64,000 nt of DNA, from assembly GCF_000260115.1 (NCBI RefSeq), contig NZ_JH651379.1, positions 372,001 to 436,000 on the forward strand, read 5' to 3'. The notes beneath the pieces are model-generated. The model was not told where the DNA came from, did no database searches, and saw nothing but the letters and a program-made list of their open reading frames with translations. This document shows positions 33,423 to 41,000 of the stretch, piece by piece; the first letter of the stretch is position 1; each line of letters starts with the position of its first letter. This DNA is from Galbibacter orientalis DSM 19592 (lineage in GTDB: Bacteria > Bacteroidota > Bacteroidia > Flavobacteriales > Flavobacteriaceae). Both the position numbers and the translations under genes were made by a program.

Positions 33423-33980
33423 ATGTTTAAAAAATTACTATTTGTAGGTACTTTATTAACTGCGATGGCATCTTTTGGTCAAGAAGTAAGCTTTGGTGTT
33501 CAGGCCGGTTATACCAATCTGGAAGGAAAATCTTCTAATTCTTTTGAAGATGTCTCTTATTCCGGAAATTCATCTGGCTTTTATGTTGGAGCTTTAGCTG
33601 ACTTTACCTTATCAGAGAGCTTTCATTTACAACCTTCCGTAAACTATGCCAATGCAGAGGAAACAAATTTTCTGATTGTTCCTGTGATGGCTCAATATCA
33701 CATTGAAAATTCAGGTTTTTATCTGCAAGCAGGACCGCAGGCAACCTTTATGTTGGAAGATACCTCAATACAAGGAATAGACGTCATGAATACCTTTGGT
33801 CTGGACTTGGCTTTCGGGCTAGGCTATGCGATTAATTCTAATTTCTTTGTGGAAGCAAGATATAGCTTTGAGCTGACCAACAGGTACTCAAAAGATATCA
33901 AAGATGCTGCTGATGCCCAGGACATAGACGTAGATTCACATATTAACGCCTTAAGTATTGGATTGGGATATAAATTCTAA
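33423..33980 (+). CDS. Outer-membrane beta-barrel protein (OmpX/PorT-like)
   Basis: A 185-residue protein: signal peptide 'MFKKLLFVGTLLTAMASFGQ' followed by alternating amphipathic strands ('VSFGVQAGYTNLEG', 'GFYVGALADFTLSESFHLQPSVNYA', 'FFVEARYSFELTNRY') and the terminal 'ALSIGLGYKF' ending in Phe, as in eight-stranded barrels. Function is unknown; adhesion or surface roles are usual. It lies in the 2-kb segment between the two guide-RNA copies and is the only plus-strand gene there. Confidence 0.85.
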   Translation: MFKKLLFVGTLLTAMASFGQEVSFGVQAGYTNLEGKSSNSFEDVSYSGNSSGFYVGALADFTLSESFHLQPSVNYANAEETNFLIVPVMAQYHIENSGFYLQAGPQATFMLEDTSIQGIDVMNTFGLDLAFGLGYAINSNFFVEARYSFELTNRYSKDIKDAADAQDIDVDSHINALSIGLGYKF

Positions 33981-34000
33981 TGTATATATGCAATTGATTT

Positions 34001-34028
34001 AAAGGGAAGCAAATCGCTTCCCTTTTTT
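34001..34028 (+). terminator. Intrinsic terminator of the porin-like gene
   Basis: Ten-bp stem AAAGGGAAGC/GCTTCCCTTT with loop AAATC and a T run, 20 bp after the stop codon. Confidence 0.85.
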
Positions 34029-34199
34029 ATGTCTTTAAATGATATCCATACTAATATCATCAAAAAAGCTTACTGCATACACTAATTGAACTTAAAGAGT
34101 CACCTCAATAATTTTTTTTTAAAAAAACATAATGAAAGTAGTTTATCTGATTACAGAAAATATAATTTCTCGAGAGTGGAGGGAAGTGTCAAATTTCAG

Positions 34200-34492
34200 T
34201 TATTTACTTTTCTTTCTTTCAGGGTTTTGCCAAGTGTTGAATACTGAATATATAATCACTTTATCTTTTGAAGTTTCATAAATGATTAAGAATGGAAAAC
34301 GTTTTATAAATGCTTCTCGATAAGGCTTACGCTTTGAGGAGAGTGTTTTGGATTCGCTGTAATCCTATCAAAATAAGTGTCAAGATGCTTTAAAAATTCT
34401 TCTCCCAATCCAACACGTTTTAATTCGTAATAAAGATAAGCTTCAATGATTTCTATATTGGCTTCGTCCTTAACTTCTAAGATATATGCCAT
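34200..34492 (-). pseudogene. RelE/ParE-family toxin gene, frameshifted
   Basis: The frame from 34492 encodes 'YILEVKDEANIEIIEAYLYYELKRVGLGEEFLKHLDTYFDRITANPKHSPQ', the N-terminal half of a ParE-type toxin, then stops early. One base later in register the minus strand continues 'KRKPYREAFIKRFPFLIIYETSKDKVIIYSVFNTWQNPERKKSK' to a stop at 34200. The break lies in an A run near 34335 and fits a 1-bp deletion. The antitoxin gene 4 bp upstream is intact. Confidence 0.8.
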
Positions 34493-34495
34493 CTA

Positions 34496-34729
34496 TTAAC
34501 CGGCGTTTCTTGCATTTTGTTTTACTTGTTCCCAAGTAAAGGATTTGCTTTCTCCTTTTAAATGGGCTTCTCTGCGTTTATCGATCTTACGATATTGTTC
34601 TTCGCTTAACATAAGCTCCTGCTCGTCGTTCTGATAACTTTCAGCCAACGCCTTTATCATTTTTAAAAGTCTTATATCTGCAGTATCTATGTATTCCTTG
34701 ACGGTATTTCTTAGATCTACCGTTGCCAT
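34496..34729 (-). CDS. Antitoxin of the ParE-like pair
   Basis: The start at 34729 (MATVDLRNTVKEYIDTADIRLLKMIKAL) was chosen because it gives the usual 77-residue antitoxin; upstream codons lack homology. The C-terminal 'RKIDKRREAHLKGESKSFTWEQVKQNARN' is the typical toxin-wrapping addiction-module motif ('Y..l..R...y..G....swEevk'). It precedes the broken toxin by 3 bp. Confidence 0.8.
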   Translation of the reverse strand: MATVDLRNTVKEYIDTADIRLLKMIKALAESYQNDEQELMLSEEQYRKIDKRREAHLKGESKSFTWEQVKQNARNAG

Positions 34730-34923
34730 AATATTTTCCTTGTTCTTATTGTAAATATACAATTTCTGTTGCATAAATTTTGTTTTTAGGTGGTCGAAAT
34801 TTGTGGCATTCCAGTTTTTAAGATACATTTTATGAACTAGATATTGTCTCTGAATCACATTGACCATGAGTCATATATGCTATTTCTGCATATTTACCCT
34901 TATAAGAAATAATAGAATCTAAT

Positions 34924-34977
34924 TTAGAACATAACTTCCGAACTATATATAATTATTTGTTCTTGTTCTTTTGCCAT
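34924..34977 (-). pseudogene. RhuM-family gene start remnant
   Basis: Seventeen codons, MAKEQEQIIIYSSEVMF then TAA. The first residues match the start of the intact RhuM-Fic gene (MAKEQ) and the general RhuM opening 'QIIIYxSEDG'. The difference after codon 5 indicates a different paralogue, not a simple copy. So the guide-RNA block was followed by a RhuM gene here as well, now deleted. Confidence 0.55.
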
Positions 34978-35184
34978 CGTAAATACAATATTATAAAATA
35001 TAAATCAGATGTGGACTTATTTCATATCCCAGTAATTAAAGGTTATCAAAATAAAGAAAGCCCACGCCGTTGTATATGCTATAAGCATTTAGTGAGCGCT
35101 TTAGATAAACCTCACCCTACGGGTGTACAAGCACCCTCTAAATTAAATCATTAAGCTGTAATAAGCTCAATACCTGCTTTATCG
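34951..35184. repeat. Direct repeat copy 2 (next to intact dcas12f)
   Basis: This is the partner of 32593-32817. It covers the last codons of the intact dcas12f gene, the structured noncoding segment, the predicted guide and the opening of a RhuM gene. Both copies are in the same orientation and enclose about 2.1 kb of cargo, so recombination between them could delete that cargo. Confidence 0.9.
35049..35153 (-). ncRNA. Predicted guide RNA of the sigma-dCas12f module
   Basis: Directly after (and possibly overlapping) the dcas12f stop, the minus strand has three hairpins: GGGTG/CACCC (35121-35136), GTGAG/CTCAC (35092-35115) and ATGCT/AGCAT (35076-35088). It then reads ATACAAC, like the CAAC ends of Cas12f repeats and TnpB omega RNAs, followed by the presumed guide GGCGTGGGCTTTCTTTATTT (35068 down to 35049). 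Position downstream of the gene matches omega-RNA logic. Ends and guide length are inferred. Confidence 0.6.
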
Positions 35185-36248
35185 GCTTTGTATTTTATTT
35201 TAGTCATTAACTCATAATAACTCCAATTCCTAAGGACAAAGTCTTCCTTTTTAGCAATCTCGATTTTGTCCTCTTGATTTATTAAAATCAGTGTTCCCGC
35301 TTGATTTTTTACACAAAAATCAATCAGTTTTCTACTGTATAAATGTAAGCGATGGGATACATAATTAGTTTCTGCATCTCGAAGCTTCTCCACAGCCTTT
35401 AATTTTCGCTTCCTCCCTTTTCCTGATTTACAATAAGTAATTCCTTCTTGTGTTCTTTTATAGGCGGCTTGTATAGCTAGCCTTCGGTATAAAAATTCTT
35501 CTCGACTTCCAATAGTTAGTTTTGTTTTGCCTGTTTTAACCACTATAGGATACTCAAGAGAAAGCGAAGCTTCTGCGATAACTTCAGGTTTAAGAGCATG
35601 CTCTTCTTTCTCAATTTCAAATACCGCTAGCCAAAAGATTTTACCATCCTTTAATTTAATCTTTGAAGTACACAGTTTCATATCTCCTTCAACCAAACGC
35701 TCTAATAATTTTCGTTTATCAGTATAGTCTTTTCCTAAATACGTTTTAAACGGTATGGAAAACAAACGGAAACAAAATGCCTTTTTATCAGGATTATAGG
35801 AGATTCGACTCATTGTTTTCGCAGGGAACGGAAATGCCATGTCCCTCTTGAAATTTCGAAGGGAACAGAGCCCTTTCCAGTAATCCGATTTGTTCTTGTT
35901 AAAAGTGGACAACAAGGTATTGTTCAGGCTCGATAGAATATCGGTTGGTATTTCTCCTTTAAACTTGTCACACACCACTCGGAAAGTTGTATTCATACGA
36001 GAACGCTGCAAAATACCATCTTTATCTTTTTTCTCATCTGCTAGTTTATACTTAATTCCTTCGGAGAGGTAAAAAAAGTCTTTAATCATTTCCTGCACAT
36101 ACATATGAGACATCATAATATTCGCTGCTCTAAAGCACCGATTCTGGTATTGATATAATTTGTCTAGTTTCTCCTTCCGCTCTTCTTTGGTTGGTAGGTC
36201 TACTAGTATCTGAATTTTTCGAGTGAGTTTCAGTGTTGATTTCCCCAT
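35151..36248 (-). CDS. Nuclease-dead Cas12f/TnpB-family protein (dCas12f-like)
   Basis: A 365-residue protein. The C-terminal half carries Cas12f/TnpB hallmarks: 'KGRKRKLKAVEKLRDAETNYVSHRLHLYSRKLIDFCVKNQAG' and 'FVLRNWSYYELMTKIKYKADKAGIEL'. The catalytic residues are lost: RuvC-I, normally xDLG, reads SLSLEYP (Asp to Ser230), and RuvC-II, normally IxxEdL, reads LILINQED (Glu to Asn324). The chain stops at ELITA, exactly before the CxxC zinc finger and RuvC-III Asp of relatives. It should bind a guide RNA and DNA without cutting. It follows the sigma gene by 2 bp, which points to guided transcription activation. Confidence 0.85.
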   Translation of the reverse strand: MGKSTLKLTRKIQILVDLPTKEERKEKLDKLYQYQNRCFRAANIMMSHMYVQEMIKDFFYLSEGIKYKLADEKKDKDGILQRSRMNTTFRVVCDKFKGEIPTDILSSLNNTLLSTFNKNKSDYWKGLCSLRNFKRDMAFPFPAKTMSRISYNPDKKAFCFRLFSIPFKTYLGKDYTDKRKLLERLVEGDMKLCTSKIKLKDGKIFWLAVFEIEKEEHALKPEVIAEASLSLEYPIVVKTGKTKLTIGSREEFLYRRLAIQAAYKRTQEGITYCKSGKGRKRKLKAVEKLRDAETNYVSHRLHLYSRKLIDFCVKNQAGTLILINQEDKIEIAKKEDFVLRNWSYYELMTKIKYKADKAGIELITA

Positions 36249-36250
36249 AA

Positions 36251-37036
36251 CTATGCTGATTTTAATTGCTGCTTATGTTGCTCTTGCATTAACTTATAGG
36301 CGGTCACAAATTCTTTGTGGACTTCCTTTTGGGATAGTTTAAGTTCATTGGCAATAAATGCAAAAGATTGTTTCTCTTTACATCGTAACTCCAATACTCT
36401 TTTTTGTTCTTCGGTCATTACACCTTGCATCTTTATCCCAATAGCTGGTCTTTTCTTAACTGCCTTCATACCTCCCTGATGGATGATGGTTTTTAAATCT
36501 TCTATGGCTCTTTTTACCTCATTACTGGTCTCTGTAATACCTTTCCCCATCACCGCACCAATTGCTTTATATTGAAAACCGTATTTTAAACAGAGTTCTA
36601 TTAGGTGTTTTCTCTCATTACTTAATAGGGGTAATACTTTTTTGAGCTTTTCAAACTGCTGCTGATCGAATTGCTGATCTTGAAGATGCGTATCAACTTT
36701 TTCTGGATCATAGCCTACCATATAATCTTGGTAATTATTGAAATTATCTAAGGAATAAGTTTTTCTATAAAATTTATTTCTGGGCTTGCTATAGTAGGAG
36801 ATACATTCTCTTTTCATCACAAATTTTAAGAAAAAGTAAATATGTTTTGGCGTTTCTATCCTGTCTCTACAAACCCACAGTTTTAAAAAAACATTTTGAA
36901 CCAAGGTCGCTATCACAAATTCATCATTGAGCCATCGTTTTCCCACCCAGAAGATACTCCTGTTATATTGCGCATGAATTTTAACCAAAGCAGCGGGATC
37001 ATTATTTTTTAATAATTCAAAGTTTGTGTGTGGCAT
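36251..37036 (-). CDS. ECF-like sigma factor partnered with dCas12f
   Basis: The start at 37036 (MPHTNFELLKNNDPAALVK) fits sigma-70 region 2 best, giving 261 residues. Region 2: 'LVKIHAQYNRSIFWVGKRWLNDEFVIATLVQNVFLKLWVCRDRI...IYFFLKFVMKRECISYY' has the VQNVFLKLW core-binding helix. Region 4-like HTH: 'LSNERKHLIELCLKYGFQYKAIGAVMGKGITETSNEVKRAIEDL'. A second HTH follows ('MTEEQKRVLELRCKEKQSFAFIANELKLSQKEVHKEF'), which is unusual for ECF factors. With dCas12f 2 bp downstream it probably forms the RNA polymerase-recruiting subunit. No anti-sigma gene is nearby. Confidence 0.75.
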   Translation of the reverse strand: MPHTNFELLKNNDPAALVKIHAQYNRSIFWVGKRWLNDEFVIATLVQNVFLKLWVCRDRIETPKHIYFFLKFVMKRECISYYSKPRNKFYRKTYSLDNFNNYQDYMVGYDPEKVDTHLQDQQFDQQQFEKLKKVLPLLSNERKHLIELCLKYGFQYKAIGAVMGKGITETSNEVKRAIEDLKTIIHQGGMKAVKKRPAIGIKMQGVMTEEQKRVLELRCKEKQSFAFIANELKLSQKEVHKEFVTAYKLMQEQHKQQLKSA

Positions 37037-37069
37037 AATAGATTTTGTTTTATTAAATGCTAAACCCAC

Positions 37070-37538
37070 TTGAAATTATCAAAGCCATGCAATTGCCTAG
37101 CCTTCTAAAGACAAGAAAGAATCCACATTAAATCTTTATTAATAGAAGCATGGCCGGATACCATGAAAAATGAAGTATGTGAATTATAGGATTAAAATTA
37201 TCGATTACCGGAATTAAAAAAGTGCAACTGGGTATCCTATAATTAAAAATATCATATTGGGTTCTTTGGTTTTTTCTTAAATAGAATGTCAAATACAGTT
37301 ACTCCATCCCCATAACGGAAAAAACCAAACATTTTAATTTCTCTCTTAAATATCCTAAAAAGCATTTGTTATAGATAACTTTTTATATGGGGTCTATATT
37401 TATTAGTATGCCCTAAAACAATGTTAAGCACAATGATTTTAATGCTAATTCATTAATTGATAGTCAAATATAACAAAAAAAAACATCTGTAATCCAAATG
37501 GCTTACATAAAATATAATAAATATGTGAAAATTGCAGT
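37070..37538. other. Intergenic region between sigma and XRE genes
   Basis: No gene is seen in 469 bp. It contains a perfect 12-bp inverted repeat TTTGGTTTTTTC (37265-37276) and GAAAAAACCAAA (37318-37329) with a 41-bp spacer. On the minus strand GGCTTTGATAATTT near 37105 is a poor match to the -7 consensus; no strong promoter for the sigma operon was recognised, which could mean self- or alternative-sigma control. Confidence 0.4.
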
Positions 37539-37787
37539 ATGGCAAAGCTTTCGAAAGAAGATATAGAGTTAAATATTAAAATCGCAAAAAGGATTAAAAT
37601 CCTTCGCATGGATATTAGTTCTAAGCCTTCACAATTTGCTAAAGAACATATGATTGATCGTCAAGTCCTACATCGTTGGGAAAGCACTACCGATAATCGT
37701 GGAATCTCAATTCATACTATATACAAATTCACCAAATTAATTGGGATTTCTTTAAAAGATTTTTTTGACGATCCTCTATTTAAATAA
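37539..37787 (+). CDS. XRE-like helix-turn-helix protein
   Basis: An 82-residue protein: 'NIKIAKRIKILRMDISSKPSQFAKEHMIDRQVLHRWESTTDNRGISIHTIYKFTKLIGISLKDFFDDPLF' is a complete Cro/C1 HTH domain. It lies between the divergent sigma operon and the tracrRNA/cas9 genes. Control of either neighbour is possible but not shown. A hairpin AACTCCAT/ATGGAGTT follows at 37803-37831. Confidence 0.75.
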   Translation: MAKLSKEDIELNIKIAKRIKILRMDISSKPSQFAKEHMIDRQVLHRWESTTDNRGISIHTIYKFTKLIGISLKDFFDDPLFK

Positions 37788-37847
37788 TAATATATACTTT
37801 GAAACTCCATAACTTCTCTTAAGATGGAGTTAAGGGTTAGACTTCCT

Positions 37848-37926
37848 TTAAAATAAAGAAGGCGACACAAGTGCCGCCTTAAATGTTTTCACAACGGAAT
37901 AATCCTTATTGTGAATTGCTTTCAGT
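37848..37926 (-). ncRNA. tracrRNA: tracrRNA of the type II-C CRISPR system
   Basis: The minus strand reads CTGAAAGCAATTCACAAT (37908-37925), complementary over 17 bases to the 5' part of the crRNA repeat (TTGTGAATTGCTTTCAG). It continues AAGGATTATTCCGTTGTG, a nexus-like hairpin region, and ends with stem GGCGGCAC/GTGTCGCC (37861-37878) and a T-rich tail. A perfect TATATTTG -7 element lies just upstream on the minus strand (37931-37938). This is the layout of Bacteroidota II-C tracrRNAs, divergent from cas9. Confidence 0.88.
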
Positions 37927-37930
37927 ACTA

Positions 37931-37938
37931 CAAATATA
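37931..37938 (-). promoter_or_regulatory. -7 promoter element of the tracrRNA
   Basis: TATATTTG on the minus strand matches TAnnTTTG exactly, placing the RNA start near 37924-37926, right at the anti-repeat. Confidence 0.6.
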
Positions 37939-38029
37939 TATAATCCAAATTTAATCTCATTACGGTTTTCCTCATCGAGGTTAGATAAAATCCTTGTATA
38001 TTTATTTTTTCGACATCAATAATAGCATT

Positions 38030-41000
38030 ATGAAAAAAGTTTTAGGTTTAGATTTAGGTACAAATAGTATTGGGTGGGCGCTGGTCAACGAAGCCACGAA
38101 AGAAGAAAAAAAAGAAGGGAAATCCTCTGAAATTATAAAACTTGGAGTTCGGGTAAACCCGTTAACTGTTGATGAAAAAACAAATTTTGAAAAAGGTCGT
38201 CCACTTTCCACTAATGCCGATAGAACCTTAAAACGATCAGCTCGAAGAAATCTACAACGTTATAAATTAAGAAGGAGAAATCTCATCGAGATTCTGATAA
38301 AAAATGGTTTCATTACAAAAGACACTCCGCTAACAGAAACTGGTAAAGACACTACACATCAAACCTTAAAATTAAGAGCTAAATCAGCTAAAGAAAAAGT
38401 TGATTTAAAAGATTTTGCTAAAATTTTATTGACAATCAACAAAAAAAGAGGATATAAAAGCAGTCGTAAAGTAAATAGTGATGAAGATGGTCTAGCCATA
38501 GACGGGATGGCCGTGGCAAAACATTTATATGAACAGAATTTAACACCAGGACAATATGTGCTTAATTTGCTTCAAAAGAATAAAAAATATGTTCCAGATT
38601 TTTATCGTTCTGATTTACAAGAAGAATTTAAAAACATCTGGAACAATCAAAAAACATATTATTTCGATATTTTAACCGATACTCTTTTTGAAGAGCTAAA
38701 AGACAAAAACAAAAGTCAAACTTGGGCAATCTGCAAAAAACCTTTTGATATTGCAGGAATTAAACAAATTGGAAAAGCTTCCGATAAACGGTTAGAACGC
38801 TATAAATGGCGGACAGAAGGCTTAACCCAAAAACTTAATTTAGAGTACTTAGCCATTGCTTTACAAGAAATCAATAACGATATCAACAAATCGAGCGGTT
38901 ACCTTGGAGCAATATCTGACCGAAGTAAAGAACTATTTTTCAATAAAGAAACGGTAGGCGAAAACTTGTATAGGCAACTAGTAAAAACCCCACATACTTC
39001 ACTTAGAAATCAAGTATTTTATCGCCAAGATTATTTAGATGAATTTGAAACCATATGGGAAACCCAAGCCAAATTTTATCCACAATTAACCCATACATTA
39101 AAAGAAGAAATTAGAGATGTTATCATTTTTTACCAACGAAAATTAAAATCTCAAAAAAGCTTAATTAGTTTTTGTCAGTTTGAAAGTTGGGAACAAACGT
39201 ATATAGAGAAAGAAACTGGAAAGTCTAAAACAAGAACTGTTGGCAGAAAAGTAATTCCAAAATCGTCTCCATTATTTCAAGAGTTTAAAATATGGCAAAA
39301 TTTAAACAGTTTAGAATTTAGAAATTCTGATGAAGGCGAAATTATTGAATTTATAAAGCTTGACGAAGACATTCGACAAACTGTTTTTGAAGAATTGAAC
39401 TTACGTGGTAATTTAAAACCAAATGATGTTTTAAAAATATTAGGTAATTACATCTCTTTAGGTAAAGTTTCTCAATGGAAATGCAATTTTGAAGAAATTG
39501 AAGGCAACCGAACCAATGCAGCACTTTATAATGTCTATCAAATCATTGCTGAAAATGAAGGTTACGGATTTGACTGGGCAAAGAAAACTGCCAGCGAAAT
39601 TAACAAAGAACTTAAAAACATTTTTCCTCAACTAGGTATTGATGCTTCCATTTTAGATTTTGATTTTACCCAAGCTAATTTTGACAAACAAACCAGTTAC
39701 CAACTGTGGCACTTACTATATTCCGCTGAAGAAGATTTTAAAATTTCAGAAGAAGATAAAGTGTTATATGGGAATTCAAGCGTATCGTTGAAGAAAAAAC
39801 TACATCAGAAATACGGATTTAAACCTGAATACACAAAACTACTCACAAACATAAGCTTACAGCCCGATTATGGTAATTTATCTGCAAAAGCTATCTGCAA
39901 TATACTTCCTTATTTAAAAGAAAACAATGTATATTCTGAGGCTTGCGATTTAACAGGCTACAACCACTCCAATTTTTTAACCGCCGAAGAGCAAGCCAAA
40001 AGGCCATTAAAACCTATACTTGAACTTCTAAAAAAGAATAGTTTACGAAATCCAGTAGTTGAAAAAATCCTTAATCAAATGGTCAATGTAGTTAATCAAG
40101 TTATTGAAACCTACGGAAAGCCAGATGAAATAAGAATAGAACTTACTAGAGAACTCAAAAAATCAGCAAAGGAACGTGCCAATATGACCAAAAGCATTGC
40201 TGATGCCACTAGGCGAAATGACGATTATAGAAAAACCATTATTAAAGAATTTGGAATTCCAAATCCTACCAAAAGTGATGTGGTTCGTTATCGATTATGG
40301 CAAGAATTAGCATCTCGAGGATATAAAGATATTTTTACGGATACAGAAATAAAACCTCAAGAATTATTCAGCAACAAAATAGATATCGAGCATATTATTC
40401 CTAAAGCATTGTTGTTTGATGATTCGTTTTCTAACAAAACCTTGGCGTTTAAAAAAGATAATCTTAAAAAAGCCAATCGAACTGCTTACGATTTTATAGC
40501 CAACGATTATGCACCTAATTTAGAAAATTATATCGAAAGGGTTGAATCACTGCATAAAGATAGAAAAATTACAAGAGCCAAACGCAACAAGCTCCTAATG
40601 CTGCAAAGTAAGTTACCCGACGGCTTTATTGAACGTGATTTGCGAAACAGTCAATACATCACTAAAGAAGCTAAAAAAATGCTTTATGAAGTATGTAGAA
40701 CTGTTGTTTCTACTTCTGGAAGCATCACAGATAAACTTCGTGAAGACTGGGATTTAATTAATGTAATGAAAGAGCTAAATTTTCCAAAATATAAAGCTCT
40801 TGGTCTTACTGAAAAAATTGAACGCTATGATATTGGTGCCGAAAAAATGAAAGAAGTTGAAATAATTGAAGATTGGAACAAACGAAACGACCATCGTCAT
40901 CACGCAATAGATGCATTAACGGTTGCTTTCTCTACACATAGTCACATTCAATACCTAAATCATTTGAATGCACGAAGAGATGAAGGCCATAAAAAACACG

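Noticed and set aside
35151-36248. Reading the 365-residue protein as a transposon-borne active TnpB
   Set aside because: Catalytic residues and zinc finger are absent, no TnpA or transposon ends were seen, and it is coupled to a sigma gene.
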